This document shows, one piece after another, positions 29,222 through 39,462 of a stretch of 64,000 nucleotides of DNA (its first letter is position 1; each line of letters opens with the position of its first letter). Under the pieces are notes generated by a model. It saw only the letters and a program-made list of their open reading frames with translations, did no database searches and was not told where the DNA came from. A program made the translations under genes and the position numbers. The stretch comes from Candidatus Poribacteria bacterium. GTDB lineage: Bacteria > Poribacteria > WGA-4E > PCPOR2b. Location: the NCBI GenBank assembly GCA_022826645.1, contig JAJDUM010000053.1, forward strand, positions 1-64,000. The letters are read 5' to 3'.

Positions 29222-30088
29222 ATGCACAATTCTAATATTACCGACGTTCTTAACCCATCCGACTGGATCACGATCGTTTATCTCGCACTCACCGGTATCC
29301 TTGTCTGCATTTTTCACAAGAACTTGCGGTGGTGGGGCATCTATGCAGTGTGTCGCGTGGGTGTCATATACGGTATTCTCTGGCTAGCTCTCATTCCCGA
29401 AGATTCTTTGTCGTTACCGCTGCAAGTATTACGCGATTGGTATCCGATTTCGACGATTTTGGTCTTCTACTTGGAGATACCGCCGCTGGCAAAAATGGCA
29501 CGACAAAGATATCTGGACGACAAGGTTATGGAATTTGAGGGACGACTGTTCAACGGCCAGCCGAGCATGTATCTGAGCGAGCGCTTTTCGTCCAAGTGGC
29601 TTTCGGAACTTTTACACCTGTGCTATTTCAGCTATTATCCCATTGTTTTCGGACTTGCCGGGATACTTTACTTTCAGGGTAGGTATGAAGCGTTTCACGA
29701 AGTCGTTTTTGCGGAGATACTGACCTTCAATTTATGTCTCAGTTGGTATATTGTGATGCCGGTCCTGGGACCGTACTACGTGTTTGAGAAAATCAGGGGG
29801 TCTATCGCGGAGGGACTTTTTTTTAGACTGGTACACATGATCCTTGCTACCGCAGCATCTAAAGGCACAGCGTTCCCAAGTTCCCACTGCGCGATCGGTG
29901 TGATTGTCGTCCTCTACGCCGCCCGTTATGACCCGGTTGCTTTTGCGATTATGTGCCCATTGGGTGTGGGGTTGGTGGTCTCGACAGTCTACGCCCGGAT
30001 GCACTACTTAGTTGACGCCATCCTTGGAACGGTAGTGGCAATAGTCGTCTTTGGGGCTGCGCCGTATCTCTATCGTATGCTAGTGTAA
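29222..30088 (+). CDS. PAP2-superfamily phosphatase / inositol phosphorylceramide synthase-like membrane protein
   Basis: GTAFPSSHCAIGVIVVLYAARYD...STVYARMHYLVDAILGTVVA are PAP2 motifs; multiple hydrophobic segments. Confidence 0.78.
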   Translation: MHNSNITDVLNPSDWITIVYLALTGILVCIFHKNLRWWGIYAVCRVGVIYGILWLALIPEDSLSLPLQVLRDWYPISTILVFYLEIPPLAKMARQRYLDDKVMEFEGRLFNGQPSMYLSERFSSKWLSELLHLCYFSYYPIVFGLAGILYFQGRYEAFHEVVFAEILTFNLCLSWYIVMPVLGPYYVFEKIRGSIAEGLFFRLVHMILATAASKGTAFPSSHCAIGVIVVLYAARYDPVAFAIMCPLGVGLVVSTVYARMHYLVDAILGTVVAIVVFGAAPYLYRMLV

Positions 30089-30212
30089 TCTAAGTCACCG
30101 CATGTCAGATTTGCTCGCTCTGGGTAAACATATCCAAGCCATCTTTGCGCGTATACAGTCCGCAGGTTGGGTCGAACGGGCACCGTGAATCCAACGCTTC
30201 AACGTGCCACCC

Positions 30213-30240
30213 TAGCCCCAGAGGGGCGACATGTTTATAG
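30213..30240. repeat. REP-like palindrome family C
   Basis: TAGCCCCAGAGGGGCGACATGTTTATAG. Confidence 0.6.
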
Positions 30241-30288
30241 ATGGGTGATAGCACGTGGCAACCAAAGCCCCAGTTATAAATCTCGAAG

Positions 30289-30395
30289 TTCATGTAAAAA
30301 GAAAGTGTAAAATGCGAAGCGAAATCGTAGGGGCGGGGTTTCCCCGCCCGCAGTAAGGGTTGGGCAACCCAACCCCTACAAAAATTCGGTTGTTC
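30289..30395. repeat. MITE-like element family B, copy 2 (right end degenerate)
   Basis: GTTCATGTAAAAAGAAAGTGTAAAATGCGAAGCGAAATCGTAGGGGCGGGGTTTCCCCGCCCGCAGTAAGGGTTGGGCAACCCAACCCCTAC; near-identical interior at 43685-43821. Confidence 0.55.
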
Positions 30396-30555
30396 TAATA
30401 ACTATCGAGTATGAAAACTCAATCCACATGCTACCTGACAGCTCAGGTTAATACGACAAAAATACTTGATTTCCACACTTAGTTCGGTGTATGCTATGGG
30501 AAATTTACAGCCAGATTTATCCATCATTTCAATTTGTAGAGGCAGGTAAAAAAAC

Positions 30556-31557
30556 ATGAGACTAATACAATATTATCAACCAGGTCAAGGCAAGCGCGTA
30601 GGTGTTGTGACGCGAAGCGATGTTGTTACCGATATGAGCAGCGACGGGGATCGCGGCCTACTCAGCCGATCCGTAGAACCAGACGATATTGTGATTGATG
30701 TAACAAGCGATGAATCACCGGGGGTGTTAGAATTAATTGAACTCTCCTACAAGGAGGGGGTGAGCATGGGCATTCTGCTTGCCGACATCCAAGAGCGTGT
30801 TTCAGGTGAGACAAGCCATGGTACCCTACCGGGGCAACCGGACGAAGGCAAACTCAAATTTGCCACACTCGATGTGCCGCCAGATCCGGACGTGCCTCAC
30901 CTGTTATCGCCGCTTGACTCACCAGAGGTGTGGGGCTGTGGTGTGACCTATAAACGCAGCGCGGATATGCGGGATGACGACAGTGAGCAGGATATTTACA
31001 GCCGTGTCTACAACGCGGATAGGCCTGAGATCTTCTTCAAAGCAACGCCAGCCCGGTGCGTCGGTCCGAACGGCTTTATCGGTATCCGGAGCGACTCCGT
31101 ACTCACAGCGACCGAACCGGAGTTGGCGTACGTCCTCGGGGAAGATGGAGAAATTGTCGGTTACACACTCTGTAACGATGTGTCCGCGTGGGACATTGAG
31201 CGGGACAACCCGCTTTATCTACCGCAGTCGAAAGTTTTTTATGGATGCTGTGCGCTCGGACCTATGTTCGTGACCGCCTCCGAAGTTGATGATCCTTATA
31301 ATCTCAACATCAAATGCACAGTCATCCGAGACGAGAAGCCAATCTACAAAGGTGGCGTGAATACCTCCCAAATTAATTGGAAGTTTGAGGAACTTACCGA
31401 ATTCCTTTGCAGAGATAATCCCGTCCCCGTTGGAACGATTGTCTCCACCGGCACCGGCATCATTGTCCCCAATGATCTGCCGTTAGCACCCGGTGATATT
31501 GTAGAGATCGAGGCGGATGGGCTCGGTACGCTCTCCAATCCTGTTAAGCAGCTTTAG
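30556..31557 (+). CDS. Fumarylacetoacetate hydrolase (FAH) family protein
   Basis: WGCGVTYKRSADMRD, RPEIFFKATPARCVGPN, TEPELAYVLGEDGEIVGYTLCNDVSAWDIE, GTIVSTGTGIIVPNDLPLAPGDIVEIEADGLGTLSN. Confidence 0.85.
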   Translation: MRLIQYYQPGQGKRVGVVTRSDVVTDMSSDGDRGLLSRSVEPDDIVIDVTSDESPGVLELIELSYKEGVSMGILLADIQERVSGETSHGTLPGQPDEGKLKFATLDVPPDPDVPHLLSPLDSPEVWGCGVTYKRSADMRDDDSEQDIYSRVYNADRPEIFFKATPARCVGPNGFIGIRSDSVLTATEPELAYVLGEDGEIVGYTLCNDVSAWDIERDNPLYLPQSKVFYGCCALGPMFVTASEVDDPYNLNIKCTVIRDEKPIYKGGVNTSQINWKFEELTEFLCRDNPVPVGTIVSTGTGIIVPNDLPLAPGDIVEIEADGLGTLSNPVKQL

Positions 31558-31584
31558 AAACTTAACACGGAAACCATACCAACC

Positions 31585-31610
31585 CCGTAGGCGGGGCATC
31601 CTGCCCCGCC
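31585..31610. repeat. Short palindromic repeat family F, second copy
   Basis: CCCGTAGGCGGGGCATCCTGCCCCGCC, matching 5540-5564. Confidence 0.5.
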
Positions 31611-31719
31611 CTTAACGCCTTCACCGTCATTACACTCTGTTTTTACATGAGCCAACAACTTTGGAGATTCGGAAGAGAAAACTGGAACAAATTCAAGTCT
31701 CACAGACGAGGAGTATATC

Positions 31720-32064
31720 GTGGAACTCGCAAATACCTTTGAATTTATTACCCCAGAGAGGATTCGGATCAAAGGGACACGAGTCGGCATCGAAGTTGTA
31801 ATCGAGAAATTTCTTGAAGGTGCCAGCCCGGAGGAGATTCAACGACACCATCCACATCTGACCTTAAAGCAGATCTATGCAACGATTACCTATTACCTTT
31901 TCAATAGAGCGGAGATCGATGCCTATATCAAAGCCGGGCACAAACGGGTTGAAGCCGCTTACGAGGAACAGCGAAGAAATCCCTCGCCCGGTGTGAAGCG
32001 ACTCATAAAAGTAAAAGAACAGCGTGAGGCTTCAGGGCTGCAATTCCATGAAGAAGCACAGTGA
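31720..32064 (+). CDS. DUF433 domain-containing protein (VapB-like antitoxin family), GTG start
   Basis: FITPERIRIKGTRVGIEVVIEKFLEGASPEEIQRHHPHLTLKQIYATITYYLFNRAEIDAYI is DUF433-like. Confidence 0.75.
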   Translation: MELANTFEFITPERIRIKGTRVGIEVVIEKFLEGASPEEIQRHHPHLTLKQIYATITYYLFNRAEIDAYIKAGHKRVEAAYEEQRRNPSPGVKRLIKVKEQREASGLQFHEEAQ

Positions 32065-32224
32065 ACTTGGGCAGCTCTCTATAATTGTTGCCATAATAGA
32101 GAAACCGAGTTTTTTCCTCAAAACTCGGTTTCTGTTGCATGATCTCTTTACATGAGTCATGATGTTTTGTTTCCACTCCACAAATCCGCCGAAAAAAAGA
32201 ACTGACAGCGAGAGGAGACTCCCC

Positions 32225-33331
32225 ATGAACCCCAAATACGTCGTCGCAACCCTCACATTCCTAATCTTCCTCTTCGCAGACCCACTGACCCAATCAAGTC
32301 CTGCGCGCTCCATTACAGATCTAACTGAACTGATAAAGCAGAACCCACTAAATGCCAGCGCCTATTTCGTGCGCGGCGTGGCTTACGTTCAAGAAAGTGA
32401 CTATGACAGCGCTATCAAAGAGTTTACTAAAGCCATAACTCTGAAACCCGACTACACCGATGCCTACTATTTTCGTGGAAAGGCTTACCTTTCAAGGGGT
32501 ACGACAGGCGATGCAAATCGCGCCATTTCAGATCTGACCAAAGTAATAAAACATGATCCTAATCATACCATCGCCTATCCCTTGCGTGGAGAAGCCCACC
32601 ATGCAAAAGGGGATTATGACAACGCCATCTCAGATCTGACGGAAGCGATACTGCTGAATCCCAGTTATGCCGGTAACTATTTATCGCGTGGGTTAGCTTA
32701 CAGGGAGAGGGATGATAGGAAGAGGGATGATTATGACAATGCCCTCCAAGACTTTACCAAAGCCGTGGCGCTAAAACCTGATTTCACCGAAGCCTATCTC
32801 AAGCGTGGGAAGGTTTATCATGACAAACGCGATTATAAGAGAGCAGTTGCTGACTTCACCAAGTTGGTAGAGCTGAAACCCGACGATGCCCATGCCTACG
32901 CCTTACGCGGAGGAGCTTACTTCAAAAAAGGCAGTTACTACCGCGCCGTTTTCGATTTTACCGACGCAATAGCACTAAAGCCTGATTATGCGGACGCCTA
33001 TGCTGGGCGTGGACGGGCTTACCAACTAAGGAGCAGTAAAGGAGACGAGGAGAGAGCCTTTGCTGACTTTAACAAAGTAATAGAACTGGATTCAAACCGT
33101 GCCGTAGCCTATGCCGGGCGTGGAAGAGCTTACCTGTTCATGGGCGATTATGACAAAGCTATTGCTGACTTGACCCAAGCAATACAATTAAAATCCGATG
33201 ATTTCAGCGTCCACTTTGCCTATCAGTGGCGTGCGCTGGCTTATGGCTCCAAAGGTGATATGAAACGTGCCAAGGCAGATCGTGCCAAAGCAGAAGGAGC
33301 ACTTGAAAACATACAAAAGAAAAAAGACTGA
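32225..33331 (+). CDS. TPR repeat protein, secreted or membrane-anchored
   Basis: Signal-like N-terminus YVVATLTFLIFLFADPLTQSSPA followed by successive TPR units (YDSAIKEFTKAITLKPDYTDAYYFRGKAYLSRG...). Confidence 0.85.
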   Translation: MNPKYVVATLTFLIFLFADPLTQSSPARSITDLTELIKQNPLNASAYFVRGVAYVQESDYDSAIKEFTKAITLKPDYTDAYYFRGKAYLSRGTTGDANRAISDLTKVIKHDPNHTIAYPLRGEAHHAKGDYDNAISDLTEAILLNPSYAGNYLSRGLAYRERDDRKRDDYDNALQDFTKAVALKPDFTEAYLKRGKVYHDKRDYKRAVADFTKLVELKPDDAHAYALRGGAYFKKGSYYRAVFDFTDAIALKPDYADAYAGRGRAYQLRSSKGDEERAFADFNKVIELDSNRAVAYAGRGRAYLFMGDYDKAIADLTQAIQLKSDDFSVHFAYQWRALAYGSKGDMKRAKADRAKAEGALENIQKKKD

Positions 33332-33391
33332 AAGAAGGATTAGGAACTGACACTACCAAATTGTCACCCATTGGAAAACCATTGCCCTCCC

Positions 33392-33415
33392 AAGCCCCAG
33401 CGGGGCGACATGTGC
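33392..33415. repeat. REP-like palindrome family C
   Basis: AAGCCCCAGCGGGGCGACATGTGC. Confidence 0.6.
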
Positions 33416-33572
33416 ATTGCGTTATAATACGTAATGCGTAAGAAGCAGCTTAACCTTTTGCCCGGTTGGGAATTCAGCGAAGGTTGGAAAACGGGGAGTC
33501 GGGAAAACCAAATCTAATTTATCACAGGGACCCAGAGGAAGGCAACGAGTTTTCCAAAAAGACTTAGGGGCA

Positions 33573-33618
33573 TTTAGTTCTTCTGTAGGAGGGATTTCCA
33601 AATCCCGACACTTCGCTC
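33573..33618. repeat. Short repeat family E, copy 1
   Basis: TTTAGTTCTTCTGTAGGAGGGATTTCCAAATCCCGACACTTCGCT; inverted near-copy at about 55142-55179. Confidence 0.45.
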
Positions 33619-33775
33619 TAAGAGCGACTTACCGACTCTGACTTTTCAAACAAAATCCGTAATAAGCCTAAAACTGAATAGTGGAGCATAATCATCGTTG
33701 TTTTTGTGTACAAGTGTTCTACCTCTGATCAATGGAAAGCGACAAAAATCGTTAATCTTTCGTGAGGAAATAGAA

Positions 33776-36700
33776 ATGTCAGAAACACCACAACTTTACC
33801 TCGGATTAGAATCGGAAAGCGAGGAAGCGGCGACCGGATTCCAAGGGGTATTGAACCAACTTCGTGAATCTGCCACCTCCACATACCTCATCGGTAATGA
33901 GTTTGAACGACTCATGAAGCAATATCTCTCTATAGACCCCCTCTACAAAGAGCGGTTTACCGATGTCTACCTGTGGAAAGAGTGGGCGGCACTCCATACA
34001 GAATACGACGGGGTCGATATCGGAATTGACCTCGTCGCACGAGAGAGCAGCGGCGAATACTGTGCCATTCAGTGCAAATGTTTTGCGGAAGACACGCGGG
34101 TTTCAAAGCGACAAATAGACTCATTCATAGCCGCTTCAGCAGGCGAGTTGTTCACAAAGCGAATCCTCGTCCATACGGGCGCTGAATTAGGTCCAAATGT
34201 ACGCCGAACCATTGAGCCGTTGGGTGCCGACTTTCAAGTTATCGGCTATGGCCATCTTGCGAGCCGTCCAATTGATTGGCCCGACCTGCGCCAAGAGGCA
34301 CCGGAGCAACTGGACTATCGGCCAGAGCAGTTCAGTCTGAGACCGCATCAACAAGACGCGTTTAATGACGTTATCAACGGCTTCAAAGATTCAGATCGGG
34401 GCAAACTGATCATGGCATGCGGCACCGGCAAAACCTTCACCGCCTTGAGAATCGCGGAGGAGATTGCGCGTATCGGCGGGCGGGTGCTCTATCTCGTTCC
34501 GTCTATCGGTCTGTTTTCACAGGCGATGCGAGAATGGGTAGAGCAGCAGGAAGTTCCGCACCGCTATATCGGGATTTGCTCCGATACCAGTGCCGGAAAA
34601 AAGAGTGAGGATGTGCCCATTCAGGAGTTGGAGATACCAGTCACCACAGATCCGCAAAATATTTCTGAAGCACTGAGAACAACAGGCGAGGACGCGATGA
34701 TGGTGGTCTTTTGCACCTATCATTCGCTTCCCATTGTCGAGGAAGCACAAGATAAAGGAGCACCGGCGTTTGACCTCGTACTCTGCGATGAAGCACACAG
34801 AACCACTGGTATTGAGGGGGCTGACGATAAAACAAAAACATCCCCATTTGTGCTGGTGCACAACGCCGACCGCATCCGTGCAAAGAAACGGCTCTATATG
34901 ACCGCAACCCCACGGCTGTACACCGAAGTCGCGAAAGCAAAAGCCGCCCGCCATGACATCGAAGTGTTCTCCATGGACGACCCCGCCACCTACGGACCTG
35001 AGTTTCACCGCCTCCCCTTCTCCAGAGCCGTCGAGCGAGATCTGCTATCCGACTACAAAGTGGTAATCTTGACCATGTACGAGCCGGATGTGGACGCGGG
35101 GCTGCAAGGATTTGTCGGGAAGGGCGGAAGCGAGATAAACATCACCGATGCGACCAAAATCATCGGCTCTTGGCGGGCACTACAAAACCCAGAAGGGAAG
35201 TCCAATGGCGACGGGACAATCGAACCTCTGAGACGTGCAATTGCATTTAACAATACCATCCGCAACTCAAAACGTCTCACCGAACATTGGAATGCAGTGG
35301 TTGACAGTGCCATCGAACAGATGCCGGAAGACCAACGCCCGACTGATTTCATAGTTGAAACGCAGCATGTCGATGGACAGCATAACGCCTTCGATCGAAA
35401 AACCCGAATCGAATGGCTAAAGGGCAGCGCAAACAATAGCTGCCGTATCCTCTCAAATGCACGCTGCCTCTCCGAGGGAATCGACGTCCCCGCGCTCGAC
35501 GCGGTGCTCTTCATGACCCCCAGGAGTTCCCATGTTGACATCGTGCAAGCGGTGGGCCGCGTCATGCGAAAAACGGAAGGCAAACAGTACGGCTATATCA
35601 TCCTGCCGGTAGCAATCCCCCCCGGCACAGATCCCGCCGATGCTCTCAACAACAATGAACGGTTCGCCGCGGTCTGGAATGTCCTACGCGCCCTGCGTTC
35701 CCACGATGACAGACTCAACGCCGAAATCAACAAAATTGACCTCAACAAGACCGCTACCGATCAAATAATCTTCGTTGGTGGGGACGGGGATGGGGACGAG
35801 GAAGATCTACAACAGCGGATTTCGTTCGGCCTTGCCGAAATTCCACCCCAAGACATCTACGCCAAAATTGTGGAGAAGTGTGGCGACCGGAAATATTGGG
35901 AGAGTTGGGCGAAGGACGTCGCAGATATCTTCCAGCGAGTCGTCGTCCGTATTGAGAACCTACTGGACAACCTCGACAACGATGCGCTGCGCGAATGGTT
36001 CGACGCTTTCCACGCGGAGTTGCAAAGTTCAATAAATCCATCGGTGACTCGAAACGACGCGATTGATATGATGGCACAGCACATCTTGACGCGCCCGGTC
36101 TTTGAGGCGCTGTTTGAAAATTACGACTTTGCATCCCGCAACCCTGTGTCAATCGCGTTAGACAACCTGCGGAGAGATTTTGGGGAGTTCGGGCTTGAGG
36201 ACGAAACGCGGGATTTGGAGGGGTTCTACGAAAGCGTTCGGATGCGCGCCCACGGCATTGATAACAGCGAAGGACGGCAACGGGTCCTGCTGGAGCTATA
36301 CGAAAAGTTTTTCGCCAATGCCTTGAAAAAGGACGCGGAACGGCTCGGCATTGTCTACACGCCGGTTGAGGTAGTAGACTTCATCCTACACAGTGCCGAT
36401 GAGGTATTACAGCAGGAGTTCGGCAAAAGCCTGAGCGACGAAGGGGTACACGTGCTTGATCCATTCACCGGTGCCGGGGTATTCCTCGCCCGCCTGCTTC
36501 AATCGGACCTTATCCAAGCATCCGATTTGGAGCGAAAATACCGCCACGAACTACACGCGAATGAGATTGTCCTCCTCGCCTACTATATCGCAGCGGTCAA
36601 TATCGAAGAAGCCTACCGCGGTGAGCACAGAGAAGGGGGAGGCTATGAACCGTTCAACGGCATCGTATTGACCGATACGTTCAATCTGAATAAAGAGGGA

Positions 36701-38590
36701 GAAACTACCCTTTTTCCGAAAGAGTGGATGCCGGAAAACAACGCACGCGCCGAGCGTCAACAGAACCTACCGATTCAGGTCATCGTTGGCAACCCGCCCT
36801 ATTCGGCAAAGCAGAAGAGTGCAGCGGATAACAACCCCAACGTGAATTACCCCGCATTGAAATCGCGCATTGAAGAAACCTATGCTGATCGTTCTACAGT
36901 GACAAATAAAACTAGCCTCTACGACACGTACAAGATGGCAATCCGCTGGGCATCGGACAGAATTAAAGAACAAGGTATTATTGCCTTTGTTACCAACGGT
37001 TCATGGATTGATGGAAATGCTGATTCGGGGGTTCGCGCATGTTTGGCGGAGGAATTTAGTTCAATCTATGTCTTGAACCTACGAGGAAATCAGCGAACTC
37101 AGGGGGAACAATCACGTCGTGAGGGTGGTAAGGTGTTCGGTTCTGGTTCAAGGGCACCTGTTGCTATCACAATCTTAGTCAAGAACCCGCATGCCTCACA
37201 CGATGGATGTTACATCCGTTACAAAGACATTGGTGACTATCTCACCCGCGAAGATAAGTTGGAGATACTCCACAAAGCAGGGGCAATTTCAAGAGTCAGT
37301 GATTGGAAGACAATTAGGCCCGATAAACATCACGATTGGATTGGACAACGCAATGATGCGTTCGCCCAGTTCTACCCACTCGGATCGAAAGAGGCAAGGA
37401 CCGGCAACGTGAACAATACGATATTTGGATTGTACTCGCAGGGGCTAAAGACGGGTAGAGATGCGTACATCTACAACTTCTCACGCAACACCTGCGCCGG
37501 AAATGCACGGAAAATGATCAAGGACTATCTCGCCGCCCTTTCCGAAATGCAAGCGAATTCTCAACTCTTGGCGGATGAGGTAACGCGTTCTCACTCATCA
37601 AATCTCAAGTGGGATGGGTCACTCAAAGACAATTTGAAGCGGAAGAAAGAAACTCGATTTAATGAGAATTACCTCCGTAAAAATTTGTACCGCCCATTCG
37701 TTGCGACGAATTGTTATACTGACTACACCTTCGTACAGGGTAAGTACCAGATAGATAGGATTTTCCCAGATAGGGCTAGCGAAAATCGTATTATCTGTGT
37801 ACCTGGCCTCAGTTCAAAAAAGCCTTTTTCCGCGTTAATGACTAATATAATGCCGGATGTCAATCTTAATGAAGCAGGCGCACAATGTTTCCCTCGTTAC
37901 TGCTATCCGAAGCCAGGGGAGGAGTCAAATACCACGAGCACACTTCAAGGGATTGAAGATGAACCGAATCGTATTGACAACATTTCAGACACAGCATTGA
38001 ACACCTTACGTAAACACTACCGTGACGACACAATCACGAAGGATATGATTTTCGACTACGTCTATGGAATTCTACACGCGCCAAGCTACCAAGAAGCGTT
38101 CGCAAGCGATTTGTCGAAGGAGATACCGCGCATCCCATTTGCACCCGATTTCCATGCCTTCGCAGAAGCGGGGAAAAACCTCGCAACCCTCCACCTCAAT
38201 TATGAGACATGCGAACAGTATCCGCTTTCTGTAGTGTTTGCTCATGACGGTGAGCCGCAACCAGACCATTTTCAATTGACAGAGAAGGCGATGCGTTTCG
38301 CTACCCCTGCCAAAACGACGCTCATCATCAACGAGCACCTACTCCTAACCGGCATCCCAGAGGCAGCGCATCGGTACGTCGTCAACGGCAGAACGCCGCT
38401 GGAATGGTTCATTGACCGTTACAAGATCAAGCGCGACAAGGAGAGCGGCATCCGCAACGACCCCAACGGCTGGTTTGAAAACCCACAAGATCTAATCGCA
38501 GCAATCGAGCGCATCGTCCATGTGAGCGTAGAATCCACTCGGATTATTGAGGGCTTGCCTACTCAGATAACTGATAATACGCAGGGGTAA
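33776..38590 (+). CDS. Single-chain Type ISP-like restriction-modification enzyme (Mrr-like nuclease, SF2 helicase, N6-adenine methyltransferase, TRD)
   Basis: N-terminal Mrr-like YDGVDIGIDLVARESSGEYCAIQCKC; helicase motifs MACGTGKTF, LVLCDEAHRTTG, YMTATPRLY, QAVGRVMRK; MTase motif I VLDPFTGAGVFLARLL and motif IV VGNPPYS; long C-terminal region consistent with target recognition. Start placed at MSETPQLYLG. Confidence 0.88.
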   Translation: MSETPQLYLGLESESEEAATGFQGVLNQLRESATSTYLIGNEFERLMKQYLSIDPLYKERFTDVYLWKEWAALHTEYDGVDIGIDLVARESSGEYCAIQCKCFAEDTRVSKRQIDSFIAASAGELFTKRILVHTGAELGPNVRRTIEPLGADFQVIGYGHLASRPIDWPDLRQEAPEQLDYRPEQFSLRPHQQDAFNDVINGFKDSDRGKLIMACGTGKTFTALRIAEEIARIGGRVLYLVPSIGLFSQAMREWVEQQEVPHRYIGICSDTSAGKKSEDVPIQELEIPVTTDPQNISEALRTTGEDAMMVVFCTYHSLPIVEEAQDKGAPAFDLVLCDEAHRTTGIEGADDKTKTSPFVLVHNADRIRAKKRLYMTATPRLYTEVAKAKAARHDIEVFSMDDPATYGPEFHRLPFSRAVERDLLSDYKVVILTMYEPDVDAGLQGFVGKGGSEINITDATKIIGSWRALQNPEGKSNGDGTIEPLRRAIAFNNTIRNSKRLTEHWNAVVDSAIEQMPEDQRPTDFIVETQHVDGQHNAFDRKTRIEWLKGSANNSCRILSNARCLSEGIDVPALDAVLFMTPRSSHVDIVQAVGRVMRKTEGKQYGYIILPVAIPPGTDPADALNNNERFAAVWNVLRALRSHDDRLNAEINKIDLNKTATDQIIFVGGDGDGDEEDLQQRISFGLAEIPPQDIYAKIVEKCGDRKYWESWAKDVADIFQRVVVRIENLLDNLDNDALREWFDAFHAELQSSINPSVTRNDAIDMMAQHILTRPVFEALFENYDFASRNPVSIALDNLRRDFGEFGLEDETRDLEGFYESVRMRAHGIDNSEGRQRVLLELYEKFFANALKKDAERLGIVYTPVEVVDFILHSADEVLQQEFGKSLSDEGVHVLDPFTGAGVFLARLLQSDLIQASDLERKYRHELHANEIVLLAYYIAAVNIEEAYRGEHREGGGYEPFNGIVLTDTFNLNKEGETTLFPKEWMPENNARAERQQNLPIQVIVGNPPYSAKQKSAADNNPNVNYPALKSRIEETYADRSTVTNKTSLYDTYKMAIRWASDRIKEQGIIAFVTNGSWIDGNADSGVRACLAEEFSSIYVLNLRGNQRTQGEQSRREGGKVFGSGSRAPVAITILVKNPHASHDGCYIRYKDIGDYLTREDKLEILHKAGAISRVSDWKTIRPDKHHDWIGQRNDAFAQFYPLGSKEARTGNVNNTIFGLYSQGLKTGRDAYIYNFSRNTCAGNARKMIKDYLAALSEMQANSQLLADEVTRSHSSNLKWDGSLKDNLKRKKETRFNENYLRKNLYRPFVATNCYTDYTFVQGKYQIDRIFPDRASENRIICVPGLSSKKPFSALMTNIMPDVNLNEAGAQCFPRYCYPKPGEESNTTSTLQGIEDEPNRIDNISDTALNTLRKHYRDDTITKDMIFDYVYGILHAPSYQEAFASDLSKEIPRIPFAPDFHAFAEAGKNLATLHLNYETCEQYPLSVVFAHDGEPQPDHFQLTEKAMRFATPAKTTLIINEHLLLTGIPEAAHRYVVNGRTPLEWFIDRYKIKRDKESGIRNDPNGWFENPQDLIAAIERIVHVSVESTRIIEGLPTQITDNTQG

Positions 38591-38613
38591 GTCTCTTATT
38601 GAGGACAGAGAGT

Positions 38614-39462
38614 ATGGCAGAAAAAAAGTTGCGCCGTTTCAAAACCCTGAGTGGTTTTATGAAATGGGCAGCACAATTTAACAGTAGAGAATATCTGTTT
38701 CGGGGAGTTTCAAACGACTCTTACGAAATTGAAGCATCTGCCTGTCGCCGCTTGCCAGAAGTGGAGAGAAGCAATCCGTATAGTCTCCTCCGAATCAATG
38801 AGCGACTGATAGAAGAAGCACGTCTTCTGGGCCACGATCAGAAAAACGGACGACCGCTCTCGGATCTAGATCTCCTTGCAGAACTTCAGCACTTTGGCGC
38901 AGCCACATGCCTGATAGATTTTACCCGCAACGCATTAATAGCCCTCTGGTTTGCTTGCCAGCAGAGTTCTACAGAGGAGAAAGCGACAAATGGTAAAGTA
39001 TTCGCTGTTCCTCGAGCCAACGTGGGACGTTTTGAAACGGTTGATACTAAAATGAGAGAGAAAGATATTGACCATTTTTTTCAACCGGATGAGGACGGTA
39101 CGTATAAGCTATATCAATGGGAACCCAAACTTCAAAATAACCGCATTATCGCCCAACATTCAGTTTTTCTATTTAGTGGGGACCCAATAAAAGCAGCGGA
39201 TGAATGCGTCATCATGAAAAGTAGCAAGCCGAAAATTTTGGAATCGCTGGAGCAACTATCAGATATCACTGAAGCAAGTATGTATCCTGACTTTGATGGC
39301 TTTGCTCGCCTACATGCCCACAATAAATCTTACATTGAACCCGATGCTTTAGACTTGATGCAACGCGGTGTTGAAGTGCACCAAAGAGGGGAAGTAGATA
39401 GTGCTATAAACTACTACGATCAAGTTATCTCGTTGCTCGATCCAGAAGGAGATTTAGAATGA
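38614..39462 (+). CDS. FRG-domain protein with C-terminal TPR-like segment
   Basis: YLFRGVSNDSYEIEASACRR...LLAELQHFGAATCLIDFTRNALIALWFACQ is the FRG-domain pattern. C-terminus MQRGVEVHQRGEVDSAINYYDQVISLL is TPR-like. Confidence 0.82.
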   Translation: MAEKKLRRFKTLSGFMKWAAQFNSREYLFRGVSNDSYEIEASACRRLPEVERSNPYSLLRINERLIEEARLLGHDQKNGRPLSDLDLLAELQHFGAATCLIDFTRNALIALWFACQQSSTEEKATNGKVFAVPRANVGRFETVDTKMREKDIDHFFQPDEDGTYKLYQWEPKLQNNRIIAQHSVFLFSGDPIKAADECVIMKSSKPKILESLEQLSDITEASMYPDFDGFARLHAHNKSYIEPDALDLMQRGVEVHQRGEVDSAINYYDQVISLLDPEGDLE

